Shown piece after piece: positions 1 through 6,122 of a DNA stretch of 8,688 bases. Origin of the DNA: Chitinophagaceae bacterium (lineage in GTDB: Bacteria > Bacteroidota > Bacteroidia > Chitinophagales > Chitinophagaceae); the NCBI GenBank assembly GCA_025351145.1, contig JANXWM010000487.1, positions 1 to 8,688 on the forward strand, given 5' to 3'. Under the pieces are notes generated by a model. That model searched no databases and was not told the origin of the DNA. It worked only from the letters and a program-made list of their open reading frames with translations. Position 1 is the first letter of the stretch, and the number at the start of each line of letters is the position of its first letter. A program made the position numbers and the translations under genes.

Positions 1-204
1 GAAATTAAGAAATTAGTAAAACGCAATTCCTCTTTAGCAGACAAAAGAGAAACGGTGATTACCTTAACAGCAGCGGGAATCAATATACTGGAGATAACCA
101 CCAATAAAATAAATGTGCTTTTTGAAACCGTATTGGTGATTGATGAAAAGCAGGCATCATCATTAAATGAGCTTCTGGAAAAAGTAAGGGAAAAAGAAGT
201 TTAA
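1..204 (+). CDS. MarR-family transcriptional regulator, C-terminal part (5' end outside window)
   Basis: Only the last 67 codons are present, in frame 1, ending with TAA at 202-204. The visible part reads as the end of a winged-helix domain: a wing with the pattern RNSSLADKRETVITLTAAG, typical of MarR proteins (basic residue, D-x-R in the wing, then a strand and L-T-x-x-G), followed by the long C-terminal dimerisation helix ending in a charged ELLEKVREKE stretch. MarR proteins are dimeric DNA-binding repressors that often release DNA when they meet phenolic or oxidising compounds and usually control neighbouring genes. The pirin gene begins 52 bp downstream with a palindrome in between, so this protein is the obvious candidate regulator of the cluster. 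The ligand-sensing N-terminal part and DNA-recognition helix cannot be seen, so subfamily is unknown. Confidence 0.75.
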   Translation, partial: EIKKLVKRNSSLADKRETVITLTAAGINILEITTNKINVLFETVLVIDEKQASSLNELLEKVREKEV

Positions 205-219
205 TTTTTTTTGATCTAA

Positions 220-237
220 TAGATGTATATACACTTA
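220..237. promoter_or_regulatory. Candidate MarR-type operator (imperfect 18-bp dyad)
   Basis: A perfect 10-bp palindrome TGTATATACA lies at 224-233. It extends outward to an 18-bp dyad (220-237) with 14 of 18 positions symmetric. It sits in the 52-bp gap between the MarR-family gene and the first pirin, 19 nt before the pirin start codon, where a repressor would block transcription or initiation. MarR dimers commonly bind dyads of about this length. Assignment to this MarR is inference; AT-rich DNA gives short palindromes by chance fairly often. Confidence 0.4.
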
Positions 238-243
238 ACAATT

Positions 244-249
244 AAAGGA
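244..249 (+). promoter_or_regulatory. Ribosome binding site of the first pirin
   Basis: AAAGGA ends 7 nt before the ATG at 257. It is one of the few recognisable Shine-Dalgarno sequences in the window and supports this start. Confidence 0.6.
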
Positions 250-256
250 TAATATT

Positions 257-970
257 ATGAAAACAATATTACATAAGGCCGGTGAAAGGGGCCATGCTGA
301 TCATGGCTGGCTTAACAGTTATCACTCTTTCAGTTTTGCAGGGTTTTACGATCCCACTAAAGAACATTTTGGCGAATTGCGTGTATTAAATGATGACACG
401 GTAAAAGGTGGCTATGGCTTTTCGAAACACCCTCATGAGAATATGGAAATCGTTTCTATTCCATTGCACGGCGACCTTGAACATAAAGACAGTACAGGCC
501 GCCACGAAATCATTCGCGAAAACGATGTACAGATCATGAGCGCTGGCAGCGGTATTGCCCACAGCGAAACCAATGCGAATAAAGACAGGGAAGTTAAGTT
601 CCTCCAGGTATGGGTGTTTCCGAAAGAACAAAATATTACACCTCGTTACGAGCAAAAAACATTTAAACCGGAAGACAGGCAGAACAAAATTCTTACTGTT
701 GCAGCACCCGATGATGAACAGGCTGTTTGGATAAACCAGGATGCATGGTTCTCACTTGGAAACATGGACGAAGGTTTTGAAACAACTTACACGGTAAAGA
801 AAAATGGTAATGGTGTTTATGCTTTCGTAATCGAAGGCGATGTAACCATTAATGATCAGCCTCTTTCAAAACGTGATGCTGCAGGCATTTGGGAAACGGA
901 TAAAATTTCAATCAAGGCAAACAGTGCGGCTCAAATATTGCTGATTGATGTCCCCATGCAATTCAATTAA
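257..970 (+). CDS. Pirin-family bicupin protein, short YhhW-like form
   Basis: This is a 237-residue pirin-like bicupin. The N-terminal cupin carries the expected metal ligands: His58 and His60 in KHPHENME, and His102 with Glu104 in GSGIAHSET. The C-terminal half is a second, degenerate cupin (GVYAFVIEGDVTIN, about 186-199; KRDAAGIWETD, about 207-217). The length and the N-terminal pattern HKAGERG..DHGWLNSYHSFSF match the bacterial YhhW type, some members of which have quercetin 2,3-dioxygenase activity in vitro; the natural substrate is generally unknown. No signal peptide is seen, so it should be cytoplasmic. It follows a MarR gene by 52 bp and precedes the YceI gene by 36 bp, and is probably the first gene of an operon with it. 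It resembles the pirin at 2600-3310 closely in length and ligand positions, so the two are paralogues. Confidence 0.93.
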   Translation: MKTILHKAGERGHADHGWLNSYHSFSFAGFYDPTKEHFGELRVLNDDTVKGGYGFSKHPHENMEIVSIPLHGDLEHKDSTGRHEIIRENDVQIMSAGSGIAHSETNANKDREVKFLQVWVFPKEQNITPRYEQKTFKPEDRQNKILTVAAPDDEQAVWINQDAWFSLGNMDEGFETTYTVKKNGNGVYAFVIEGDVTINDQPLSKRDAAGIWETDKISIKANSAAQILLIDVPMQFN

Positions 971-1006
971 TTTTTTAAATCAATAAAACCAATAAACATT
1001 ACAATT

Positions 1007-1537
1007 ATGGCAACGTACAAAATCGATCCGGCACATTCGGAGATCCACTTCAAGGTAAGGCACCTGATGATTACAAACGTAACAGGCAGTTTTTCAAAAT
1101 TCGATGCAACCTTAACGTCAGACAAAGATGATTTTTCTGATGCTTCGGTTTCTTTTGAAGCAGATGTGGATAGCATTACTACCGGCAGTGAACAAAGAGA
1201 CGGGCATCTTAAAAGCGATGATTTCTTTGCAGCAGAAAAATTCCCCCAAATCACCTTTGTATCAACCGGAGTTGAAAAAACCGGCGATGATGAATTTAAG
1301 ATCACCGGCAATTTAACTATACGTGATACAATCAAACCTACTGTATTAAACGTTTCCTACGGTGGAACCATGACAGATTTTTACGGCCAGTCAAAAGCAG
1401 GTTTCGAAATTACCGGCAAGATCAACCGTAAAGATTTTGGGTTAACCTGGGGTGGTGTAACTGAAGCCGGCGGTGTAGTGTTGAGCGATGAGGTGAAACT
1501 CGCATTAAATGTTCAGATGACTAAGCAACCTGCTTAA
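1007..1537 (+). CDS. YceI-family lipocalin-like protein, cytoplasmic form
   Basis: The 176-residue product starts directly with the YceI fold signature ATYKIDPAHSEIHFKVRH. It then has QRDGHLKSDDFFAAEKFP (about 63-80) and NRKDFGLTWGG (about 139-149), all hallmarks of the family. YceI proteins form an eight-stranded antiparallel beta barrel that binds long isoprenoid-type lipids in structurally studied members. The E. coli protein is periplasmic with a signal peptide; here there is none, so this is the leaderless type and probably cytoplasmic. The role is not established for this form. The start at 1007 gives the complete first strand; the ribosome site is weak and A-rich. It lies 36 bp after one pirin and 26 bp before another, which implies co-transcription and a shared response. 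Confidence 0.93.
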   Translation: MATYKIDPAHSEIHFKVRHLMITNVTGSFSKFDATLTSDKDDFSDASVSFEADVDSITTGSEQRDGHLKSDDFFAAEKFPQITFVSTGVEKTGDDEFKITGNLTIRDTIKPTVLNVSYGGTMTDFYGQSKAGFEITGKINRKDFGLTWGGVTEAGGVVLSDEVKLALNVQMTKQPA

Positions 1538-1550
1538 CCGTCTGTTTAAA

Positions 1551-1556
1551 AAGGAG
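1551..1556 (+). promoter_or_regulatory. Strong ribosome binding site of the second pirin
   Basis: AAGGAG lies 7 nt before the ATG at 1564. It is the best Shine-Dalgarno match in the window and fixes the start of the long-form pirin, within the 26-bp gap after the YceI stop codon. Confidence 0.75.
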
Positions 1557-1563
1557 TCTTGAT

Positions 1564-2439
1564 ATGACAAAAGAAGTTGAAGGCGTATTTCAATCATCCG
1601 CTTTTCACATGGTGGGTGATGGGTTCCGGGTAGCGAATTATTTTCCAAACGGCAATAAGTTTGGCCGAGAAATAAGTCCGTTTATTTTACTCGACTATCA
1701 TCCGCCATTTTATTATGGACCCACCACGCATAAACGTGGAGTTGGTGTACATCCGCACCGCGGATTTGAAACGGTAACACTTGCATTGGATGGTTATGTA
1801 GCCCATCACGATAGTGGCGGAAACAGTGGTATTATTGGCCCGGGCGATGTGCAGTGGATGACGGCAGCAAGCGGTGTACTGCACAAAGAATACCACGAAG
1901 AAAAATTTGCAGCAAACGGTGGTAGCATGCACATGCTGCAGTTATGGGTAAATTTACCAAAGGCTGTAAAGATGGGTGCGCCCAAATATCAAACTATTCT
2001 TGCCGGGCAGATGGGCAAAGTTGAACTACCCGCAAATGCAGGCACAGTAATAGTTATAGCAGGCAGCTACAATAATGTGCAGGGCCCGGCAACTACTTTT
2101 ACGCCAATCAATATGTACAGGGTGTTACTCAACAAAGGCGGCGAGGTAAAATTTAATTTGCCTGCGCAGCACAATACAAGCTTCTTAATTACAAGCGGTG
2201 AAGTGGTGGTTAACAAAAGCTATACAGCAAAGGAAAAAGATTTTGTATTGTTCAATCACAAAGGCGAAGAAATTAGCGTTCTTGCCAAAGAAGACACACA
2301 GTTTATTGTACTCGATGGTGAACCTATTGATGAGCCGGTGGTTCAGTATGGCCCGTTCGTGATGAACAAACCCGAAGAAATAAACCAGGCAATTGAAGAC
2401 TTTAATAATGGTAAATTTGGAGTGCTGGAAGACAAGTAA
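1564..2439 (+). CDS. Pirin-family bicupin protein, long form
   Basis: This 291-residue product is the classic long pirin. The N-terminal cupin has SPFILLDYHPPFYYGP (about 38-53), then metal ligands His63 and His65 in GVHPHRGFETVT and His107 with Glu109 in ASGVLHKEYH. These correspond to the four iron ligands of human pirin. The C-terminal cupin is followed by the family tail EPVVQYGPFVMNKPEEI (about 257-273) and IEDFNNGKFG. Pirins are cytoplasmic metal-binding proteins; bacterial examples have been linked to quercetinase activity or regulation of central metabolism, and the function here is not determined. The strong AAGGAG site and the 26-bp spacing to the YceI gene make it the third gene of the presumed operon. 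It differs from the two shorter pirins in length and in the C-terminal region, so it is not a recent duplicate of them. Confidence 0.94.
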   Translation: MTKEVEGVFQSSAFHMVGDGFRVANYFPNGNKFGREISPFILLDYHPPFYYGPTTHKRGVGVHPHRGFETVTLALDGYVAHHDSGGNSGIIGPGDVQWMTAASGVLHKEYHEEKFAANGGSMHMLQLWVNLPKAVKMGAPKYQTILAGQMGKVELPANAGTVIVIAGSYNNVQGPATTFTPINMYRVLLNKGGEVKFNLPAQHNTSFLITSGEVVVNKSYTAKEKDFVLFNHKGEEISVLAKEDTQFIVLDGEPIDEPVVQYGPFVMNKPEEINQAIEDFNNGKFGVLEDK

Positions 2440-2456
2440 GAGAAAATGCATTTTGT

Positions 2457-2528
2457 GCCAGGCTGCAGAATTACTATTTAGCTTTACTTGCGTCGCACTC
2501 TTGTACGTTCATATCATTTGTCAACAAA
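2457..2528 (+). repeat. Dispersed intergenic repeat, copy A
   Basis: Forward copy beginning GCCAGGCTG 17 nt after the long-form pirin stop. The invariant core TTGCGTCGCACTCTTGT is at 2488-2504, 31 nt from the first G. Homology to copy C continues for 24 nt past the core and ends in TCAACAAA (19 of 24 identical). It shares CTATTTAGCTTT upstream of the core with copy B. Confidence 0.9.
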
Positions 2529-2531
2529 TCC

Positions 2532-2566
2532 GGTTATAATTTTAATCAGAGATTATATTTATAACC
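2532..2566. promoter_or_regulatory. Long AT-rich dyad upstream of the third pirin
   Basis: Left arm GGTTATAATTTTAATC (2532-2547) and right arm 2551-2566 pair at 14 of 16 positions around a 3-nt centre AGA; the two mismatches are T opposite T at 2540/2558 and 2542/2556. It starts 4 nt after repeat copy A and ends 33 nt before the pirin start at 2600. It may be an operator for a dimeric regulator or, if transcribed, a hairpin in the leader. No T-run follows, so it is not a normal terminator. Confidence 0.55.
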
Positions 2567-2575
2567 ATAAATACT

Positions 2576-2590
2576 TCCCCTTTAGGGGGA
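2576..2590 (+). promoter_or_regulatory. C/G-run hairpin covering a possible ribosome site of the third pirin
   Basis: TCCCC (2576-2580) can pair with GGGGA (2586-2590) around the loop TTTAG. A further GGGG at 2593-2596 gives an alternative partner. The purine run AGGGGGA (2584-2590) is the best Shine-Dalgarno candidate, 9 nt before ATG 2600, so the hairpin would mask it. This is a visible pairing only. Confidence 0.35.
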
Positions 2591-2599
2591 CAGGGGCTT

Positions 2600-3310
2600 A
2601 TGCAACACATTATTCACCGGGCAGCAGATAGAGGAACCAAAGATATTGGCTGGCTTATCAGCAAATTTTCTTTTAGTTTTTCATCATATTACAATCCTGT
2701 AAAAAATAGTTTTGGGTTGCTAAAAACCTTTAACGATGATATTGTAAAACCGGGGGGTGGTTTTGGTTTACATCCACATGTAAATATGGAGATCATCAGT
2801 GTATTGCTGGCGGGCAAAATGAATCATAAAGACTCAATGGGTTACAGTGATGTGGTAGAAAAAGACTGGGTACAAATAATGAGTGCAGGCACCGGTTTGC
2901 GGCACGAGGAATACAATGTTGGCGAGGATGATGTAAATTTTTTACAGATATGGATAGAACCAAAGCAGCAGAATATCTCTCCACGTTATCAACGAAGGAG
3001 TTTTTCAAAAGAGAAACGGAAGAATAAATTACAAACAGTTGTAAGTGGCGAAGAAGGCCAGGAACATTGCTGGATCAACCAAAACGCAAAACTCAGTCTT
3101 GCCTGGTTTGATGCAAATGAAACGATTGAGTACAAATTAAATCCAACCAACAAATGTGTGTACATATTTGTAATGGAGGGCAGTTTGAAAATAAATAATG
3201 AAACAATTGGTAAAAGAGATGGAATTGGTTTATGGCAAACAGACAGCATCAATATATTAACCGAACAGGAAGCAGAGTTTATTGTTATAGAAGTGCCGGT
3301 AAACCAATAA
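2600..3310 (+). CDS. Pirin-family bicupin protein, short YhhW-like form (second paralogue)
   Basis: The 236-residue product matches the first pirin nearly end to end: HRAADRG..DIGWLISKFSFSF at the N-terminus, ligands His58 and His60 in LHPHVNMEI, His102 and Glu104 in GTGLRHEEYN, then NFLQIWIEPKQQNISPRY and a second degenerate cupin ending in FIVIEVPV. All four metal ligands are intact, so it should bind metal and be functional. It is cytoplasmic by lack of a signal sequence. Unlike the other two pirins it is set apart, with a 160-bp upstream gap holding repeat copy A, a 35-bp dyad and a small hairpin, and a downstream gap holding inverted copy B. It is therefore probably expressed independently of the 257-2439 genes. 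The same substrate uncertainty applies. Confidence 0.92.
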   Translation: MQHIIHRAADRGTKDIGWLISKFSFSFSSYYNPVKNSFGLLKTFNDDIVKPGGGFGLHPHVNMEIISVLLAGKMNHKDSMGYSDVVEKDWVQIMSAGTGLRHEEYNVGEDDVNFLQIWIEPKQQNISPRYQRRSFSKEKRKNKLQTVVSGEEGQEHCWINQNAKLSLAWFDANETIEYKLNPTNKCVYIFVMEGSLKINNETIGKRDGIGLWQTDSINILTEQEAEFIVIEVPVNQ

Positions 3311-3345
3311 GCAGGTAATAAATAATAAGCCACTGGGGATTTTTG

Positions 3346-3417
3346 TAAGGTGAGTAATGATCCTTCAGTACAAGAGTGCGACGCAACAAAAGCTAAATAG
3401 CCGTTCTTCTGTCTGGC
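3346..3417 (-). repeat. Dispersed intergenic repeat, copy B (inverted)
   Basis: On the + strand the core reads ACAAGAGTGCGACGCAA at 3370-3386; the element's GCC end is at 3415-3417, again 31 nt from the core. It begins 35 nt after the third pirin stop. Past the core it shares GGATCATTA with copy D. It also contains the ATG at 3357, which would otherwise look like an upstream start for the FMN reductase. Confidence 0.9.
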
Positions 3418-3434
3418 TTAAAAATAAAAATATT

Positions 3435-3998
3435 ATGAACATAGAAATTATAGCAGCAAGCCCCAGGAAAGAAAGTATTACCTACCGTGTGGCGCTGTTT
3501 CTGCAGAAATACATGGCAGAAAAAACAGAACACAATGTAAATATTATCGATGTGCGTGAATGGGCTTTCCCGTTGATGCAGCAGGAGGTTTTCAGCAGTG
3601 TGGAAAGAACACCGGAGACCCTTAAACCCCTTGCCCAACGTATGTTTGATGCAAATGGCTTTATTATGGTATCGCCGGAATACAATGGCAGTTACACATC
3701 GGTACTAAAAAACTTATTCGACCATTTTCCAAAGCAAACACATAAAACATTTGGCATTGTAACTGCATCGCCGGGTATTATGGGCGGTATGCGTGCCAGC
3801 CAGCAAATGCAGCTCTTAATAAACGCATTGTTTGGTATTGGCTCACCGCATATGCTGATAACACCAACGGTAGATAAGAAATTTGATGCAGACGGAAACT
3901 TGCTTGACGAAATTTTTTTGAAAAACGTTGACATTTTTGTAAGTGAATATTTATGGCTGGCAGAAAGTTTAGCGCCGGAAATGCAACCAGCAGTATAA
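3435..3998 (+). CDS. NADPH-dependent FMN reductase family flavoprotein
   Basis: From the ATG at 3435 this is a 187-residue flavodoxin-like protein. Residues 3-11 (IEIIAASPR) form the first strand and flavin-phosphate loop. PEYNGSYTSVLKNLFD (81-96) is the family's flavin-binding signature, and ASPGIMGGMRASQQMQ (111-126) the second cofactor loop. Members reduce flavins, quinones, azo dyes or metals with NAD(P)H, usually as cytoplasmic homodimers or tetramers; the substrate here is unknown. An in-frame ATG at 3357 would add 26 residues, but they are encoded by intergenic repeat copy B and precede the fold's first strand, so 3435 is preferred. Its place after three pirins and YceI suggests a quinone- or electrophile-related role, by context only. 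Confidence 0.93.
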   Translation: MNIEIIAASPRKESITYRVALFLQKYMAEKTEHNVNIIDVREWAFPLMQQEVFSSVERTPETLKPLAQRMFDANGFIMVSPEYNGSYTSVLKNLFDHFPKQTHKTFGIVTASPGIMGGMRASQQMQLLINALFGIGSPHMLITPTVDKKFDADGNLLDEIFLKNVDIFVSEYLWLAESLAPEMQPAV

Positions 3999-4011
3999 AT
4001 AACTTTTTTAA

Positions 4012-4026
4012 ACGGTTAGTAACCGT
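4012..4026. promoter_or_regulatory. Perfect 15-bp palindrome in the PurF-like promoter
   Basis: ACGGTTA (4012-4018), centre G, TAACCGT (4020-4026): seven of seven positions pair. It abuts the -7 element beginning at 4026 and lies 29 nt before the start codon, an operator-like position where a bound dimer would occlude the polymerase. No regulator is identified. Confidence 0.55.
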
Positions 4027-4033
4027 AAATTTG
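4026..4033 (+). promoter_or_regulatory. Bacteroidota -7 promoter element of the PurF-like gene
   Basis: TAAATTTG matches the Bacteroidota TAnnTTTG consensus exactly. It predicts transcription starting near 4040 with a leader of only about 16 nt before ATG 4056. No clear TTG is seen at the -33 position; the stretch there is T-rich (CTTTTTT). Confidence 0.6.
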
Positions 4034-4055
4034 CGCCTTCCTTTCAAACTCCATC

Positions 4056-5903
4056 ATGAGCGACGAAATAAAACACGAATGCGGTCTGGCCTTTATCCGG
4101 CTGCGAAAACCTTTTTCTTATTACCTGCAAAAATATGGTACAGTAATGTATGGTCTTAATAAACTGTACCTGCTGATGGAAAAGCAGCATAACCGTGGCC
4201 AGGATGGCGCCGGTATTGCCGCAGTAAAACTGAATGTAGAACCCGGTCATCCATACCTGCACAGAACAAGAAGTAACGCACCTCAACCTATAGCCGATAT
4301 TTTTTTTAAGCTTGGCGCTGAGATACAGGAGCTGGAAAAATATCAACCCGATATTAAGCAGCACCCGGGCCTTATGAAAGGCCATGTTCCTTTTCTCGGC
4401 GAATTGTTATTGGGTCATTTACGCTACGGAACACAGGGAAAAAACAACGTAGAGTTTTGCCATCCCTTTATTAAAAGGGATTTAATGCCAGGTAAAAATC
4501 TTGCACTTGCCGGTAACTTCAATCTTGTAAATACAGAAGAACTTTTTGCACTCGCCAATATTGAACCGGGTGAATTTCAGAAGCAGAGTGATTTGGCCGC
4601 AATGATGGAAGTGGTGCATCATTTCCTGGCAAAAGAAGATGAAAAAAGCCCGAATGCTGCAGACATTTCTGCGGTGTTAAAGAAAGCAGTACCACTTTTT
4701 GATGGCGGTTATACTGTTGGGGGATTGGTGGGCAACGGATGCGGTTTTGTAATGCGGGATGCACATGGAATTCGTCCTGCGTATTATTATGTTGATGACG
4801 AAGTTATTGTTGCCGCAAGCGAAAGGGCTTCTATAAGAACAGCGTTTAATGTGGGTGAAAACGAAGTGCTGGAATTAATGCCCGCACATGCATTGATAGT
4901 TGATAATGCAGGCAATTATAAAGTGGAACAAATCCAGGAACCAAAAGAAAGAAGGGCCTGCAGTTTTGAGCGCATCTATTTTAGCCGTGGCAGCGATGAA
5001 AAAATTTACCGCGAACGCATCGCTTTAGGTTATCACCTGAGCAAGCCGGTGCTGGAAGCGGTAGACAATGATTTAAAGAATACGATCTTTTCTTACATAC
5101 CAAACACTGCCGAAGTTGCTTATTTCGGTTTGGTAAAAGGCATGGAAGATTACCTTAAAGAAATAAAAATAGAGCGCATCTTAAGCTGGGGAAATGAGTT
5201 AACCGAAGAGAAGCTGCGGCAGATGATTTCCCGTAAAATAAGGCAGGAAAAAATCGCTATTAAGGATGTAAAGCTGCGCACATTTATTACCGAAGACTCC
5301 AGCCGAAACGAAATGGTGCAGCACGTGTACGATATTACTTATGGCACCGTTAATAAAGGCGAAGATACCCTTGTTGTAATTGACGACAGTATTGTGCGTG
5401 GTACCACTTTAAAAGAAAGTATTGTGCGCATGCTTGCCCGGTTACAGCCTAAAAAGATCATCGTGGTTTCTTCCGCACCGCAGATACGTTACCCGGATTG
5501 CTATGGTATTGATATGAGTAAACTCGGCGATTTTATCGCATTCAAAGCAGCCATAGCATTGCTTAAAGAAAAGGGAATGGAAGACGTGCTTCAATCTGCG
5601 TACGAAAAAATTAAAGAACTCCAGCACAACAATATGTCGCACACAGAAAATGTAGTAAGGCAGATTTATAAACCATTTACCACAGAAGAAATCTCCAATA
5701 AAATTGCGCAGCTTATTACGCCCAAAGAAGTGTCGGTTCCGGTGGAAGTAATTTATCAAACCATTGAAGACCTGCACGAATGCTGCCCTACCAATACCGG
5801 CGACTGGTATTTTACAGGTAACTACCCCACACCCGGCGGCAACCGCGTAGTGAACAAAGCTTTTGTAAATTATTACGAAGGTAAAAACGTGAGGGGCTAT
5901 TAA
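4056..5903 (+). CDS. purF: Amidophosphoribosyltransferase (PurF-like, long Bacteroidota form)
   Basis: The 615-residue protein joins an N-terminal class II glutamine amidotransferase to a type I phosphoribosyltransferase, the PurF layout that makes phosphoribosylamine from PRPP and glutamine in the first step of purine synthesis. Cys9 in ECGLAF would be the nucleophile after removal of eight residues. Further motifs are QHNRGQDGAG (44-53), HLRYGTQG (121-128), RDAHGIRPAYY (234-244), FERIYFSRGSD (304-314) and the PRPP loop VVIDDSIVRGTT (440-451). It is longer than the roughly 470-520 residues of usual PurF. The usual HNGN oxyanion motif reads GNFN (153-156), with Phe where Gly is normal. Cys302, Cys482 and Cys576/577 lie near positions of the Fe-S ligands of the Bacillus enzyme. 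Bacteroidota often also carry a shorter canonical PurF, so this may be a paralogue with a distinct role. Confidence 0.88.
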   Translation: MSDEIKHECGLAFIRLRKPFSYYLQKYGTVMYGLNKLYLLMEKQHNRGQDGAGIAAVKLNVEPGHPYLHRTRSNAPQPIADIFFKLGAEIQELEKYQPDIKQHPGLMKGHVPFLGELLLGHLRYGTQGKNNVEFCHPFIKRDLMPGKNLALAGNFNLVNTEELFALANIEPGEFQKQSDLAAMMEVVHHFLAKEDEKSPNAADISAVLKKAVPLFDGGYTVGGLVGNGCGFVMRDAHGIRPAYYYVDDEVIVAASERASIRTAFNVGENEVLELMPAHALIVDNAGNYKVEQIQEPKERRACSFERIYFSRGSDEKIYRERIALGYHLSKPVLEAVDNDLKNTIFSYIPNTAEVAYFGLVKGMEDYLKEIKIERILSWGNELTEEKLRQMISRKIRQEKIAIKDVKLRTFITEDSSRNEMVQHVYDITYGTVNKGEDTLVVIDDSIVRGTTLKESIVRMLARLQPKKIIVVSSAPQIRYPDCYGIDMSKLGDFIAFKAAIALLKEKGMEDVLQSAYEKIKELQHNNMSHTENVVRQIYKPFTTEEISNKIAQLITPKEVSVPVEVIYQTIEDLHECCPTNTGDWYFTGNYPTPGGNRVVNKAFVNYYEGKNVRGY

Positions 5904-5942
5904 GCTTTCTAAGATCTACGATTTTTAATACAATTTCTTTGA

Positions 5943-6013
5943 GCCAGGCTGTATAATATTTGGCATCGCCTCTTGCGTCGCACTCTTGTACGTTCTGAAC
6001 ATTATTCAACAAA
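5943..6013 (+). repeat. Dispersed intergenic repeat, copy C
   Basis: Forward copy beginning GCCAGGCTG within GAGCCAGGCTG, 39 nt after the PurF-like stop. The core TTGCGTCGCACTCTTGT is at 5973-5989, 30 nt from the first G, and it ends in TTCAACAAA like copy A. It lacks the CTATTTAGCTTT segment found in A and B. Confidence 0.88.
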
Positions 6014-6024
6014 GCGAAGGCTTT
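6011..6024 (+). other. Remainder of the 5904-6122 gap: small hairpin and 8-bp direct repeat
   Basis: AAAGC (6011-6015) can pair with GCTTT (6020-6024) around GAAG. The octamer CGAAGGCT occurs at 6015-6022 and again exactly 30 bp on, at 6045-6052. Apart from repeat copy C nothing else is recognisable in this 219-bp gap; a promoter for the SixA-like gene must lie here but no clean TAnnTTTG is seen. Confidence 0.3.
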
Positions 6025-6122
6025 ACTAAATACCATGTTTTAAACGAAGGCTGATAGTAATTTCTTCTTTGTAACTTCATACCAGCTTAAAAACAGGAAT
6101 TGTTCAATTCAATATTTAGCTT

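Noticed and set aside
386..655. Minus-strand open frame opposite the first pirin, and similar frames opposite other genes
   Set aside because: They lie wholly inside genes with clear family motifs, have no recognisable domains and no start signals.
3953..4159. Small + strand frame overlapping the FMN reductase end and PurF-like start
   Set aside because: It overlaps two well-supported genes and the PurF-like promoter, and its product has no recognisable feature.
6112..6122. TATTTAGCTT before the SixA-like start as a sixth, partial repeat copy
   Set aside because: It matches about 10 bp of the A/B segment upstream of the core, but the core and GCC end are absent; chance is likely in AT-rich DNA.
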